In this document: one piece after another, positions 42,601 to 52,100 of the stretch
Layout: every line of letters begins with the position of its first letter
Numbering within the stretch: position 1 is the first letter of the stretch
Assembly (NCBI GenBank): GCA_034687125.1
Contig: JAQGBZ010000133.1
Span: forward strand, 1 to 64,000
From: Neelides folsomi
Taxonomy: Eukaryota; Arthropoda; Collembola; Neelipleona; Neelidae
Length of the DNA stretch: 64,000 bases
Reading direction: 5' to 3'
Program-made: the position numbers and the translations under genes
The notes under the pieces: generated by a model
The model's input: the letters and a program-made list of their open reading frames with translations, nothing else
What the model was told of the DNA's origin: nothing
Database searches by the model: none

Positions 42601-45600
42601 TCGTGTAGAATGAGAATAAATAATAACAATCATTCCTATCCTCACTTCATTCCATCAGCTCATCAAACTTACTGACCACTCTACAAAATTTGCCTCTTCA
42701 TTCTTATAACTTTCGGATAAAAAGTTCAAATAAAAAGTTGAATGGAAAGAGGAGGGCAAATAAATTCTCTTCGGCCTTATGTTGAGAGAAAGAAGATAAC
42801 CTTAATCTACTTTCATTTCATCCATTCTCACCTCGAATCACTTCAATAAAGGACCTATTAACCACACCACCATATGATGAGTTGTGGAGTTTTGGTAATA
42901 TCCTCTCATGTATATGATAACACGAGTTGTAGAAATTGTTCATACATCTTAAAGGTAAAAAAAGAGATAAGGGAAGATTTCAACCACTTTAAATCTCTCA
43001 ATAGAAAGGTAATTAAGTAGCAATTAAAATGAGGCCTCGTATGTCCGTGTAGTGTTTCTCATCCAAAGATAGGATCTGGCACAGAGCCGTGACGGAGACT
43101 AGAAAAGCTCCAAAAATTTCCCTTCCTCTCTCTATTCACTATAAGGGAGTTTGAAATCCATTAGTCCTTCCTGGGCCATAAGAAAAGGAAAAGGTCCTTT
43201 TAAATACATCCGTATGTATTAAAGTAACACACAAGATTCGTCAAGTCACCTTAAACGGTTTCGAAGAAAATGAAGAAAAAAAAGAGCCAACATATGGAAG
43301 CCGCTACTTTTCTGCAAACTATCATTTACAACCTAATGGAAAAGTAAAGGTGGTAAAGGGGCCATATAGGAATATAGAAAAATATAAGTACTTAACATCC
43401 TCAACATCAATTGCCCCTCGTAAATTACTATTAGAAAATACATTACATATAAAGTCTACCTGTAAAGTTGCTATTCCTTTGTAAGTCTCCTTGTTAATCT
43501 CAAACCGTGATTACTCACGGAGATACCGCACATAGTAAAACATGTGAATGTACTCTTTCTCATTCTTGAAAAATAGAGAAATATAGAGAGATGGTTTTAA
43601 AAGCATTTGGTCTATAGCTCACAAAGTGTCCTCATCTCCACCGCCGTCCGTGTAAAAGTTATTTATCTCGTCGTTGGGTTTGGGAGGAGAAGAAGTAGCG
43701 AATAACTCTCGTAGTATATTTCTGCTTCACCGATCTCCTCGTACGTTGAACCTGAACTCATTTTATAAATTCTCCACGGTTTCCTCAGATGAGATCCTCA
43801 AAGAGGAACAACGAAGGAGCAACCTCTCTCCTAATCTCATATAGCAAAAAAGTCATGAGAAAACCATTTTCCCATTTCCCAAATTCTCTTCCATTCTTAT
43901 ATCTCTCTAAAACTCTAATCGCGAGAACTATACAATCTTTCAATTATTTTCAGGTCAGAACATCTCTAACAACTCATGGTACTTCCATTGGCACACTGTC
44001 CCGTTCAACCCGTTCGAGTCTTACATCATTTGGAAATTTAATTCCATATCATGCACCTTGCAATTGACTTCAATTCTCATACAATGAGGAAAAATGCATT
44101 TTTCTCCGCTAATAATCCATCCTGCAATTGTATTGATGCCCGTCTATGTAAAATGTCTTGCCCCCTTGTTTCCTTCTTACTAATTTATTATATTAAAAAT
44201 CTTCTTTTCAGCCTGAAGGGAACTCGAAACAAATGAACTTTTAACAATTTATTTCCTCTTCCACATTTTCTCCACCTGGCTATTCTTCACCGAGTGAAAA
44301 TACTCTGACAGATGTTATTGTACGGGAATAGCAGATAGAAATACAATTTACATTTAGTAAATAAAAATATTTCAATACAATCAATATGTTTGTATTGTAT
44401 GGTACACATAATAAATGTATGTAATACATATGTAAAGATGAAAACTCATACACATAGTCGGCATATGTAAGAAGACATTTCTACCTACCATACAGATAAA
44501 ACAATTTAGATAAGAGTTCCCTACTGTGCGCTGAGTGAAATTAAATGCGTTAAGAAAATTCTAACAAAACTAATTAACTCCTCTGTATGAAATATCAATA
44601 TTAGCTATCAATTGATTGCTATCATCCATTTTCATCTATTCGTTCCACACCATGAAATATTCCTTTGAGTAATTCAAATGCTAATAAAAACAGCTACCAG
44701 GTTTTTATTATGCCAAGATAGAAGATAGATATATAGTATTACGAGAGATATTCTCGTATAAAAAGCAAAGAAAGTAAAGATAAATATATACAGATGGTAA
44801 GTAAATCAATGATGAACAAAATCATCGCTTTCTTAAATTAATGCATAAATAGGATACATCAATCTCTCATGTGTATTTCTCAATAATCATCTTTGAATGA
44901 AATTGATTTACGTCAATTTTACATACAAAATAATTCCTTTTAAGGTCCTAAAGAAATTTCAGAATTTGTTCCAAGAAAGTTAGAGACAAATCATTTAAGT
45001 TTTTATTACTCCAAACGCTTTTGTTATTTCATTAAACTTTCTAAACTAAAAAGGTGGTTCCCATACTCGATAGTAAAAGTAAAGTTTTATCATTTTGCAT
45101 TTATAGTAAGAATAACTTGGCATAAATAATTGTTGAATAGAAAATATATTTTGGGAGTTATATCCTTATAAGTCCTCAAATTGGATCATAAACAACAATA
45201 CTAACATTAAACATTGGTACACCATAAACATGATTCATGATATACATTTTTTCACATTTTTTATAAAATTTAGAAAGAGCCATTTAGGCTTAAAGGACAC
45301 TTAGGTGCTTCTTTATAATGTAAATTAACAATTTTTGAGTTATTTGCAAAATAAAATATATTTATACCTAGTATATAATAAGTGTATCATTTTAATAATT
45401 TTTAAAAATTAAAATGGTGATGATACAGTATGTGTGTGATGATTATGATTCAATATTTAAGACTCTACATAAAGATACTAATAAAATATAAGGTTGTGGA
45501 TTGTGGATGAAATTATTAAAAATTAAATTATTTATAATAATAATATATTACCTTGTAGCGGAAAGTTTCATCGTGGATCTTCTGAGGCGACCATTGAGCG

Positions 45601-46338
45601 CGGAAATCTAATGGCTGAAGCTCACTCTCCATCTTTCGAAGCCAATTTCTTAGCCATTCGATGTCACACTCAGAATCACCTTTAAAATAATAAACATTAA
45701 TTATTTTATATTGATCATTTTATTGATCATTATACACTTTAAACTTAAACTTAAAAGTAAGCACTGATAGAATTTGACATTAAATATTAAAATAAATAAA
45801 TACACATTTAAACTTCAAATGAATTATCTTTACTCAAATCAAATTAAATCTTTTTGTATTATATTCTTATCTAATATTAAATTACCTTTATCGAGTGAAA
45901 TATTTGTAGGCGTATTGCTTGAATTGTCATTTTGGCATGACAAAACAATGTCGAGGGCATCCCATTGAGAATTGATATGCTTTATTCTCCAGTGAAACTC
46001 TTCTTTGAATTTGGAAAACCTAAACAAATCGTTGATAATTAAAATAATCCGAATAAGGTTTAATCATCAAATTATTTTAGTAAAATTATTAAATAACTCT
46101 ACATAGTTAGGAAGCCTATTTAAATATTTGTACAATATGTATTAGGTATTATAGCTTAGTTAATTTACCTTCTCATCAAAACTTTCGCTTCTTCGTTAAT
46201 TTTCAATCTCAAGGGTTTTTGATTTTGAAGATCCAAACGCTTAAAGTAGAAAACATTCATATATTTTATACATGTAATACCAATATTTAGCAATAGCAAT
46301 GGTAAATTAAACGAGAAAATGGCTATAATTTATGTATG

Positions 46339-46391
<53 letters not shown>

Positions 46392-47871
46392 AACACTTGA
46401 AAAATATATAACAATTCGGAAATAAAAATTTAGTATAAGGATAAGTTTCAATTAAAATCTTACCAGTTGATTTAAATTTCTCGCGTCGCCACATTTTCCT
46501 CTTTCATTTTGCAGTGAATTGAGCCACTCGCATATTTTTGTGTAGAGTTCAAGAAACTCTTTCAATCCTTGTTCATCGGAGTTAACTTCAGCTAGCCCCT
46601 ATAATAAAATTAATAAGAATTGTTTTTATATTTTGATTCTTATTATTATTTGAAATAATAATAATTGATTACTTGAATTTTATTATATGTATAATCATCT
46701 AAACGAAACTTATAATTTAACTATAGTTCAACTCTAATTATATATATTTGTTAAGTAAAATAATACCTGAACGGATTGCATGCACAACTTCCAAAATTCT
46801 TCTTGTTCTTTATCCTCCATTGATCCCCAAGAGCATCTCCAGTGTTTTTTCTCCAAACGTCTAAAAATTAAACGAAAAGGTTTAAAATATGTAAACTATT
46901 TATTCTCTTGATATTCTCCATATTAAGGAATAAACAATAATTAATTAATAATAAATTCTCATACAGAATAAACAATAATCAATAAACAGTAAATGACAGG
47001 TTCGAAGCAATAAATGTGCCTATAAGAAATCAAAATTCTAATAAATAAGCAATGTTAGAATAAGGATTTTTCACAATAACAAAATTTAATATGGTATCCC
47101 ATATCCGTAGTTGATAAAGGTATTATTTAACAAGCATTATATTGTCAATATAGCATACTTAAACGGAAATACAAAAATAATCTTCCAAAAGGAGGATAAA
47201 TTAATGAGGAAACTTTTATATAATAATGGGGTATATGTATTACCGCTATATGGATATTACTTAAAGCAATAAAGCAACAAACATATTAAATATTATAACA
47301 TACTTACAATTAATGGTAAATATTAACATTCCAATGAACGTTTCAGTAAAAAGGCTAACATTTTATAATGTATACTATAAGTAATGTATACTATTTATGA
47401 TATATTTATTAAAAGTGTTCTTTGAGAAAAAATAAAATTTGTCTAACTGACTAAACATTTTAAGCCTAATCTCTTATTACAGTCACCAATGTAAGTATTA
47501 CTATATAATAACAAAATACAATCGTATGTTTTATTTAAACAAGATAATAAATAAGCGTTTAGTTTAACATTATCATATTTGTAAACGCATTTGAATTTGC
47601 TTTTTAACCCAAAAATCCAAATTTTGAAATATCTCCTGTTAGCATAATAAATGTAAGATAAAGATAGGATAAACGATAATTGTAATATTGATGAGAATAC
47701 AAACATTAGAATATGTTTTGTATCTCAAAATTCTTGCCTGGGTTTTTTGACATTGAGACTATGGCAAAGTCTTGGGTTGTTTCCATTTGTTTTTGCATTT
47801 TCTGGAGTCTTCAACACTTTTGAGGGAGACACCAAAGAAGACATTGAATAACTATTCTTCATCTGATTCAT
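11295..47871 (-). CDS. klar: Klarsicht-like KASH-domain protein, about 1397 residues, nineteen exons
   Basis: Minus-strand exons: 47871-47738, 46860-46767, 46598-46464, 46239-46169, 46019-45886, 45679-45552, 26714-26520, 20956-20684, 19503-18733, 15282-14682, 14193-14003, 13622-13452, 13291-13133, 13018-12907, 12793-12609, 12507-12350, 12234-11925, 11803-11688, 11550-11295 (4194 nt, every phase agrees). Residues about 46-297 form spectrin-like helices; 298-1019 are mostly acidic, Ser-rich and disordered, with LLAFGEDYGQYLD near 930; 1020-1274 return to spectrin-like coiled coil; 1352-1370 is one membrane helix; the last 27 residues are a KASH tail. KASH proteins sit in the outer nuclear membrane, bind SUN trimers in the perinuclear space and tie nuclei to microtubules or actin. 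A nesprin is the alternative, but the QPKCCE tail, the length and the absence of CH domains favour Klarsicht. The start ATG is preceded by a spliced 5' segment, so more 5' exons probably exist. Confidence 0.88.
12907..13291 (-). other. klar: KASH gene exons 13-14, start of the C-terminal coiled coil
   Basis: Exon 13 (13291-13133) opens FANRTEMPESDSDREELNYL and ends CSPSEY; exon 14 (13018-12907) continues AEMKATCEENINSLSLILRN. Together with exons 15-17 they form about 250 residues of heptad-like spectrin coiled coil leading to the membrane anchor. The LERWHILKEKI motif opens exon 15. Confidence 0.8.
14682..15282 (-). other. klar: KASH gene exon 10, serine-rich and basic disordered region
   Basis: About 200 residues dominated by Ser, with runs such as SESEGSSSESELPLSSDD, followed by basic patches (GRRHRSPSG, KKNKFMRKKAPRREKRK). 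No fold is expected; it is probably a phosphorylated linker. Plus-strand open frames over this exon are antisense shadows. Confidence 0.8.
15283..18732 (-). other. KASH gene intron 9, 3.45 kb
   Basis: A GT-AG intron in phase 0. I found no coding frame, RNA gene or repeat in it that I could support. Confidence 0.6.
18733..19503 (-). other. klar: KASH gene exon 9, largest coding exon (257 residues)
   Basis: The exon is open throughout and has higher GC than its flanks. It is acidic, with GGEDEDEDLHKLNEIVELVE and a SDEEEEGASEG patch, and ends in a basic stretch (KKKSARVRQWIRAHNNTENL). The RQWIRAHNNTENL segment could be a short helix. No known domain is recognised. Confidence 0.82.
20957..26519 (-). 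other. KASH gene intron 7, 5.6 kb
   Basis: A phase-0 GT-AG intron between the last N-terminal spectrin-like exon and exon 8. It contains one candidate alternative first exon (22802-23072) described separately; otherwise only short chance frames. Confidence 0.55.
22802..23072 (-). CDS. Candidate alternative first exon inside KASH gene intron 7
   Basis: An ATG-started frame of 90 codons (MSDPWEFFSFLSVNWSPFT...) ends exactly in a strong donor, CAAAG|GTGAGA. The phase after the donor is 1, which fits exon 11 of the KASH gene (14193) but not exons 8-10. If used it would make a shorter KASH isoform lacking the spectrin start and the Ser-rich middle. No family is recognised, and chance is a real alternative. 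Confidence 0.22.
26520..26714 (-). other. klar: KASH gene exon 7, spectrin-like helix
   Basis: 65 residues in frame: GLQKEVDEKSSAVHAALRQS, a short Gly/Arg loop, then LEKRWHQLRLRLLEWVEHL and GWIQEQRKAK. The W-x-x-L...LEW pattern is typical of spectrin repeats in KASH proteins. The exon stands alone, 18.8 kb from exon 6 and 5.6 kb from exon 8. Confidence 0.85.
33491..33748 (-). CDS. Candidate alternative first exon inside KASH gene intron 6
   Basis: An ATG-started frame of 86 codons ends in ACACAG|GTAAAT, a good donor, in phase 0. Exon 7 (26714) also begins in phase 0, so splicing would be in frame. The peptide is basic then hydrophobic (IIYILFCNFLYSG). No homology is recognised. Chance alone could provide such a site in an intron this long. 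Confidence 0.17.
36659..36688. repeat. (GA)15 microsatellite in a higher-GC island
   Basis: Fifteen uninterrupted GA units. The flanking 300 bp (to about 36960) are clearly richer in GC than the rest of the intron and contain several CpGs. GAGA tracts near such islands often mark promoters in arthropods, but no transcript start is visible. Confidence 0.9.
45552..46860 (-). other. klar: KASH gene exons 2-6, N-terminal spectrin-like repeats
   Basis: Five short exons (46860-46767, 46598-46464, 46239-46169, 46019-45886, 45679-45552) encode helices such as EFLELYTKICEWLNSLQNE, LRLKINEEAKVLMRRFSKF, EEFHWRIKHINSQWDALD and IEWLRNWLRKMESELQPLDF. The spacing of Trp and Leu is that of spectrin repeats, about two units, continued in exon 7. 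No actin-binding CH domain precedes them. Confidence 0.85.
46343..46386. repeat. (AT)22 microsatellite in KASH gene intron 3
   Basis: Twenty-two uninterrupted AT units, lying between exons 4 and 3. Likely length-polymorphic. Confidence 0.95.
46861..47737 (-). other. GC-AG intron, first coding intron of the KASH gene
   Basis: The donor is CCCAG|GCAAGA, a GC donor with an otherwise near-perfect consensus. The acceptor is TTTTTAG|A. The phase (2) matches exon 2 exactly and gives KKPRRLEKKHWR across the junction. No GT donor in the right phase is nearby. Confidence 0.7.
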
Positions 47872-47920
47872 TTTGAAACTAAAACAAAAATGATAATTAT
47901 TAAGCATTTAACTTGTATTT

Positions 47921-48361
47921 TTATATAAAGTATATTTTTATATAATTACGCTCAAATTGAAATATTAGAAATTCTACCAGCAATCGGCCAAACTCCCGAC
48001 TGGCTGATAACTTCTTTCCATTAAAAACTATTAAATGGTACAAACCGTAGGATATCTGTCCCCCGATCCGGATACTTTTAAAATCATATCCCCCAGACAG
48101 ATTTCGATCCAGGACATACAATGGATAGAAGTTACGAAACCGTCGGGAGACGGGCCTTTTGCTGGTCTTTAGTTATAAAATATCAGTGTATTTAGGTAAT
48201 CCGTCGACATTTAGCTCTTATTACAACAGTGTGGGCTGAATTAATATTACAAACCTCTTAAGATCATGACAATGTCGCAGAGTTTGGCATTTGCCACCCG
48301 ATTCGGGTATTACCCGAGCCAGAAGGTCGGGATGGACAGGAACGATCCGCTCCTGGCACAT
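47921..48361 (-). CDS. Candidate two-exon gene, 115 residues, unknown function
   Basis: Exon A, 48361-48255, starts ATG TGC CAG and reads MCQERIVPVHPDLLARVIPE then a Cys/His-rich end (GGKCQTLRHCHDLK). A 93-bp intron with GT-AG ends (GTTTGT donor, ACCAG acceptor) leads to exon B, 48161-47921, beginning KRPVSRRFRNFYPLYVLDRN. The phase agrees and the total is 348 nt. Codons are distinctly richer in G and C at third positions than flanking DNA, which argues for coding, but the opposite strand is open too (37 codons at 48266-48379). The last 20 residues are AT-rich and may lie beyond a second donor (CTG|GTAGAA). No family is recognised. A decayed retroelement or transposon is the main alternative. 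Confidence 0.25.
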
Positions 48362-48640
48362 TATGGGCCCGGAGCATGACACAATATTTTTAAATCATAG
48401 AATAGGGAAAGGGAAAGAATTTGCGAAAAAACGTTTCCCTATGAACGTATATCAAACTCAAACTCGCCAACTTTTACAAAATATTTTAAAAGTTTATGTT
48501 TCTCTTTCTTTCCAAAACCCACATTGTCGCAGATTTCTCGAAGACAATCGATCAAATTAAAAAAAAGGGCCTGTCATTTTTTGAATGGAAAGATTCCGGT
48601 CAGATTGGCATTTGTAATTCAGCCCCCACTGTTGTAGTAA
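48218..48640. repeat. Imperfect inverted repeat, 26-bp arms 371 bp apart
   Basis: Arm 48218-48243 (TTATTACAACAGTGTGGGCT...) matches the reverse complement of 48615-48640 at 24 of 26 positions. Arms of this quality are not expected by chance and suggest the ends of a non-autonomous DNA transposon of about 430 bp, or an inverted duplication. No clear target-site duplication is visible. Exon A of the candidate gene lies between the arms. Confidence 0.6.
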
Positions 48641-49050
48641 GTGAGAAAAGTTCGTTTAATACCACAAACACTGGAATTTTATAAAGGTAGATTTATTCTA
48701 TCATTATAAATACTGTATTTATTCATAAATAGAATTATTTTTAATATAATCTTACATGAATAGAGAGTTCTTGTCTTGAAGTCGAATTGGTTAAAATCTA
48801 AGTATTAATTGTCATTTCCTCAGATCTTTCTTCCAAGAGGAAATTTTGATTCAGAAATGAATGTAGAAGCTCAGAATTAATCACAGGAAAAAAATTGTAG
48901 TGTGAAAAGTAATGCAGAATGATTCGGAAAAATTGTAGTTTTTTGGCACTGTAGATTAAGGAATAAATCAGGTTTAGAAATTTTGAAACTTTTTTTGAAA
49001 TCTCAACGTCAGTCTTGTTTTAAATCGGCCGTCTTCAGTCTGATGTATTC

Positions 49051-49163
49051 TTAATTGAGCTCCTCGTAAAATCCATTTTCATTTATCCGGAAGTCGTATT
49101 CATAAGGGCAAATCCAAAGTCGTAATCTTTTAATCCGTATCATTTTCCTGAAGGTTACCAGGC
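49051..49163 (-). CDS. Isolated terminal-exon-like segment of an unknown gene
   Basis: A strong acceptor (CTCTTTTCTTTCCAG) opens a segment that, in one frame only, reads LVTFRKMIRIKRLRLWICP then YEYDFRINENGFYEELN and stops. The upstream exon would end in phase 1. Composition is protein-like, but I could not find the partner exon or a family. It may be the end of a minus-strand gene lying to the right, or a relic. Confidence 0.25.
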
Positions 49164-52100
49164 CTGGAAAGAAAAGAGAAAACTTTTAATATTTCACAAT
49201 TAATGATTAAGATCATTATAATTAATTAATTAGCCTTATTTAACTTATAATTAGGATAATTGCAAACTATGTAAATTTAAAACTGAAAGAACGGGAAAAT
49301 ACGCTTATAATTTTTAACAATCTTAACCAACCATTCAATCATTTACCTATTAGAAAAAATTGATAACAAATGTGTAATAACTTCTATGCATTTAGAATTT
49401 TAACACTTGAACAACTGAACTAAAGATTTAATACACAAAAGGTATGTAACACTTGGATTGAATCCATCAATGCAGTAATTTCAACTTTATAAAACTCTGA
49501 TCAATTAATCGATTGTTATCTAATGGAGAAACTGTAATTTAATAATGGTTAAGCACAGGGAATAATTATGTCTGGAAAGAATGTTAATGCAGAAAATGTT
49601 GTTGGCCGGCGTTGGCCGTTAATACAACTTGCCTCCAAACTTTATTTCAAGTTCAAGAAAGCTGTTGGCCGTGAAGTTCAACTCGCTTGGGCTTTATGAC
49701 TCTCAAAATTATAACTTCTTAACCTATGAAATCATTTGAATATTCGCCGCATTTCATCTGTTAAGAAAATACCCAAAGTAAACCCAACGATTGATTGTTC
49801 CACTTGGATATTCCTTCAATTTACTCTTTATTCCATTTGTTACATTACTTCGACTGTGACCTCAAATAATTTCTTATTCATATTGGATTCGCAGATCTAT
49901 CAAAGATGAAAGTATTATTATGGTGAGCTATTGTAGCATAAAATATGTGGAGGAATCGTAGAAGGCAAGGTCTTTGCAAATTATATGATTCCTTTTGATT
50001 GTTCCAAAGAAAAGAAATATTAACTTTGTATTATTAAACTTGGGTAGGTTGGAAAATTTAATATAGATATTATGTGGGTATATCATTGTACAATTGTTAC
50101 AAGTATTATTAAATCAAATCATTAATGAAACGCAGGTATACTAATACGTAATATCCGTCATATCACATTCTCGGTTTCCTTATAGTTCGATCATTAGACT
50201 TTACTTATATTTGTAATTATCTTATTGTGGTAGATCTTATGTGTAGTATGCGGCATAAAAAAGGCGTAGGTTGTTAAACAGTCGCAATAGGATTTCCTAT
50301 AATAATTCAAGTTTAAATTGAAGCATGAATACAGAAGAATGATTAAGAATGATTTTACCACCATGTATGGCTCAATGGCTGAACTTGAAACTTGGAAATT
50401 TTTATCCCACGATTTTTTCATCGTCTTTAATCAAAAAAGTTTAAATAAATATTCGCAAGAATACACCTCAACATGCGTAAAATTGGCTAGACTTTTAACA
50501 TAGGCTCGATGGAGCCTTTCTGTATTATAAAGAACAGACGCAAAATTAATGACCTACAATTGCAATATTGGGAAATATAACGCAATTTTGTTAATTAAGT
50601 TGTGAATTATATGAATGAACATTGTTATAAATAAGTACATTTTGATAATCATAAAATCTAACAAGGTGATGACGAGTTGGTAAGTAATTGTAATTGAATG
50701 AGGATGTGTGAACATGAGTACATGAGTATAGGAAGTTGAGGAAGTTTTTAAAAATGAATTATGCATAAAAGTAAAGTATAGGACGAGTATAATTAAATTA
50801 GCTTAATTAAATAAACCAGTGTATCGTACAATGTTACGCGTTTTCAATGGCAAAATTGATCAAAACAAATAAATATACAACTTTACGCACATTTGTATTC
50901 AAACTGCTCAATTCCAATTGTTCTTATTTATGAATTCAGGAACCTCACACACGGTTAAGATTTATAAGATACTTAGCGCAAATAGTTTACCTTCGCTTGT
51001 CACTACAAAGCTAAAAAGTTAAATTATTGAACAATGTCAGGATCGTGATTGATTCAATTGATTATTGCCTATTCTAAAAATGCCGACTATAAATTGAATA
51101 TCTTAAATGGAAATGAAGTTTCTAACAATTCATTCGAATCAACTTATGAATAATTGATAACAACTTACAACAATCATTTAAAGATACGATCCAAAATCCG
51201 CATATAGAATCTAAATATTAGAATCTGATATGTAAAATGAATAAAATAAAAAATTTCACTTTTGATCTCGTCGAAATATTCAATATAATAAATATTCAAT
51301 AAATATTTCCCAATTGAAAAACGACTGATAAAATAAAAAAAACATCAATAATACTTTTGTAAGTTCAAGAGTCAGTAACCGTACATCTCAATATTAAATT
51401 CGCCAATAGAATAGATTAATAAAAAACAAATCATTGGTACTTCATTTTTTCCTCAATATTTAATCGTGATGATGAAAGGGAAGAATACGGAAAAGAATGT
51501 GAATATGAGAGGGGTCTAAAGGAATATGACCTGACATGGGGAACATTGATCACACAGTTGGAAATGATCAAATAACACGTTGAATGTTGTCCAATCTACC
51601 TTTTCCACCTTCCCCTTCTTCTGACTCACCTACCACAATTTCGGCTCAATGAAGAATTGATAATTGAATACATTGAGCAATGGCATTGTTTCAACCTAAT
51701 TGATCTCTTTTGAATCGTAATACTTTTAATAAATACACATTTAAAATAAATACAATGATAATTGATAATCACTACAATAAATTATTTAATCTCTTTGGCA
51801 TGATTTTATAAATGAGAAAAAAGATTATAAAAATGGAAAGTGTACCCAAAATTCAATCATGCTTATCATCCATCCAAGTTCAACAAAATGGCAATAAATA
51901 TAATTCATAACCTCCATAATTTAAAGATAATTCTATTGACTGAATAGAAATATAGTTCAATTAGTTTATCAAAAAGACATTATTATTAAAATGGAATTAA
52001 AAGATTAAAAATTATCGGTGGCGGTGGAGGAAGAATCGGAGATTAGATTAGATAATTAAAATAAGAGTAAATAAATATTTAATCTCACCAGAAGGCCATG

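Larger units (their letters stand above)
26715..45551 (-). other. KASH gene intron 6, about 18.8 kb
   Basis: GT-AG ends, phase 0 on both sides. No recognisable gene on either strand. It contains a (GA)15 tract in a higher-GC island (36.58-36.96 kb), one phase-compatible candidate exon (33491-33748), and several short ORFs of uncertain meaning (32377-32577 plus, 40985-41167 plus, 43663-43761 minus). Its size and internal islands suggest alternative promoters or enhancers, which is inference. Confidence 0.6.

Noticed and set aside
50502-50517. AGGCTC/GAGCCT 6-bp hairpin as a possible terminator
   Set aside because: Too short and in a eukaryotic context; no meaning can be assigned.
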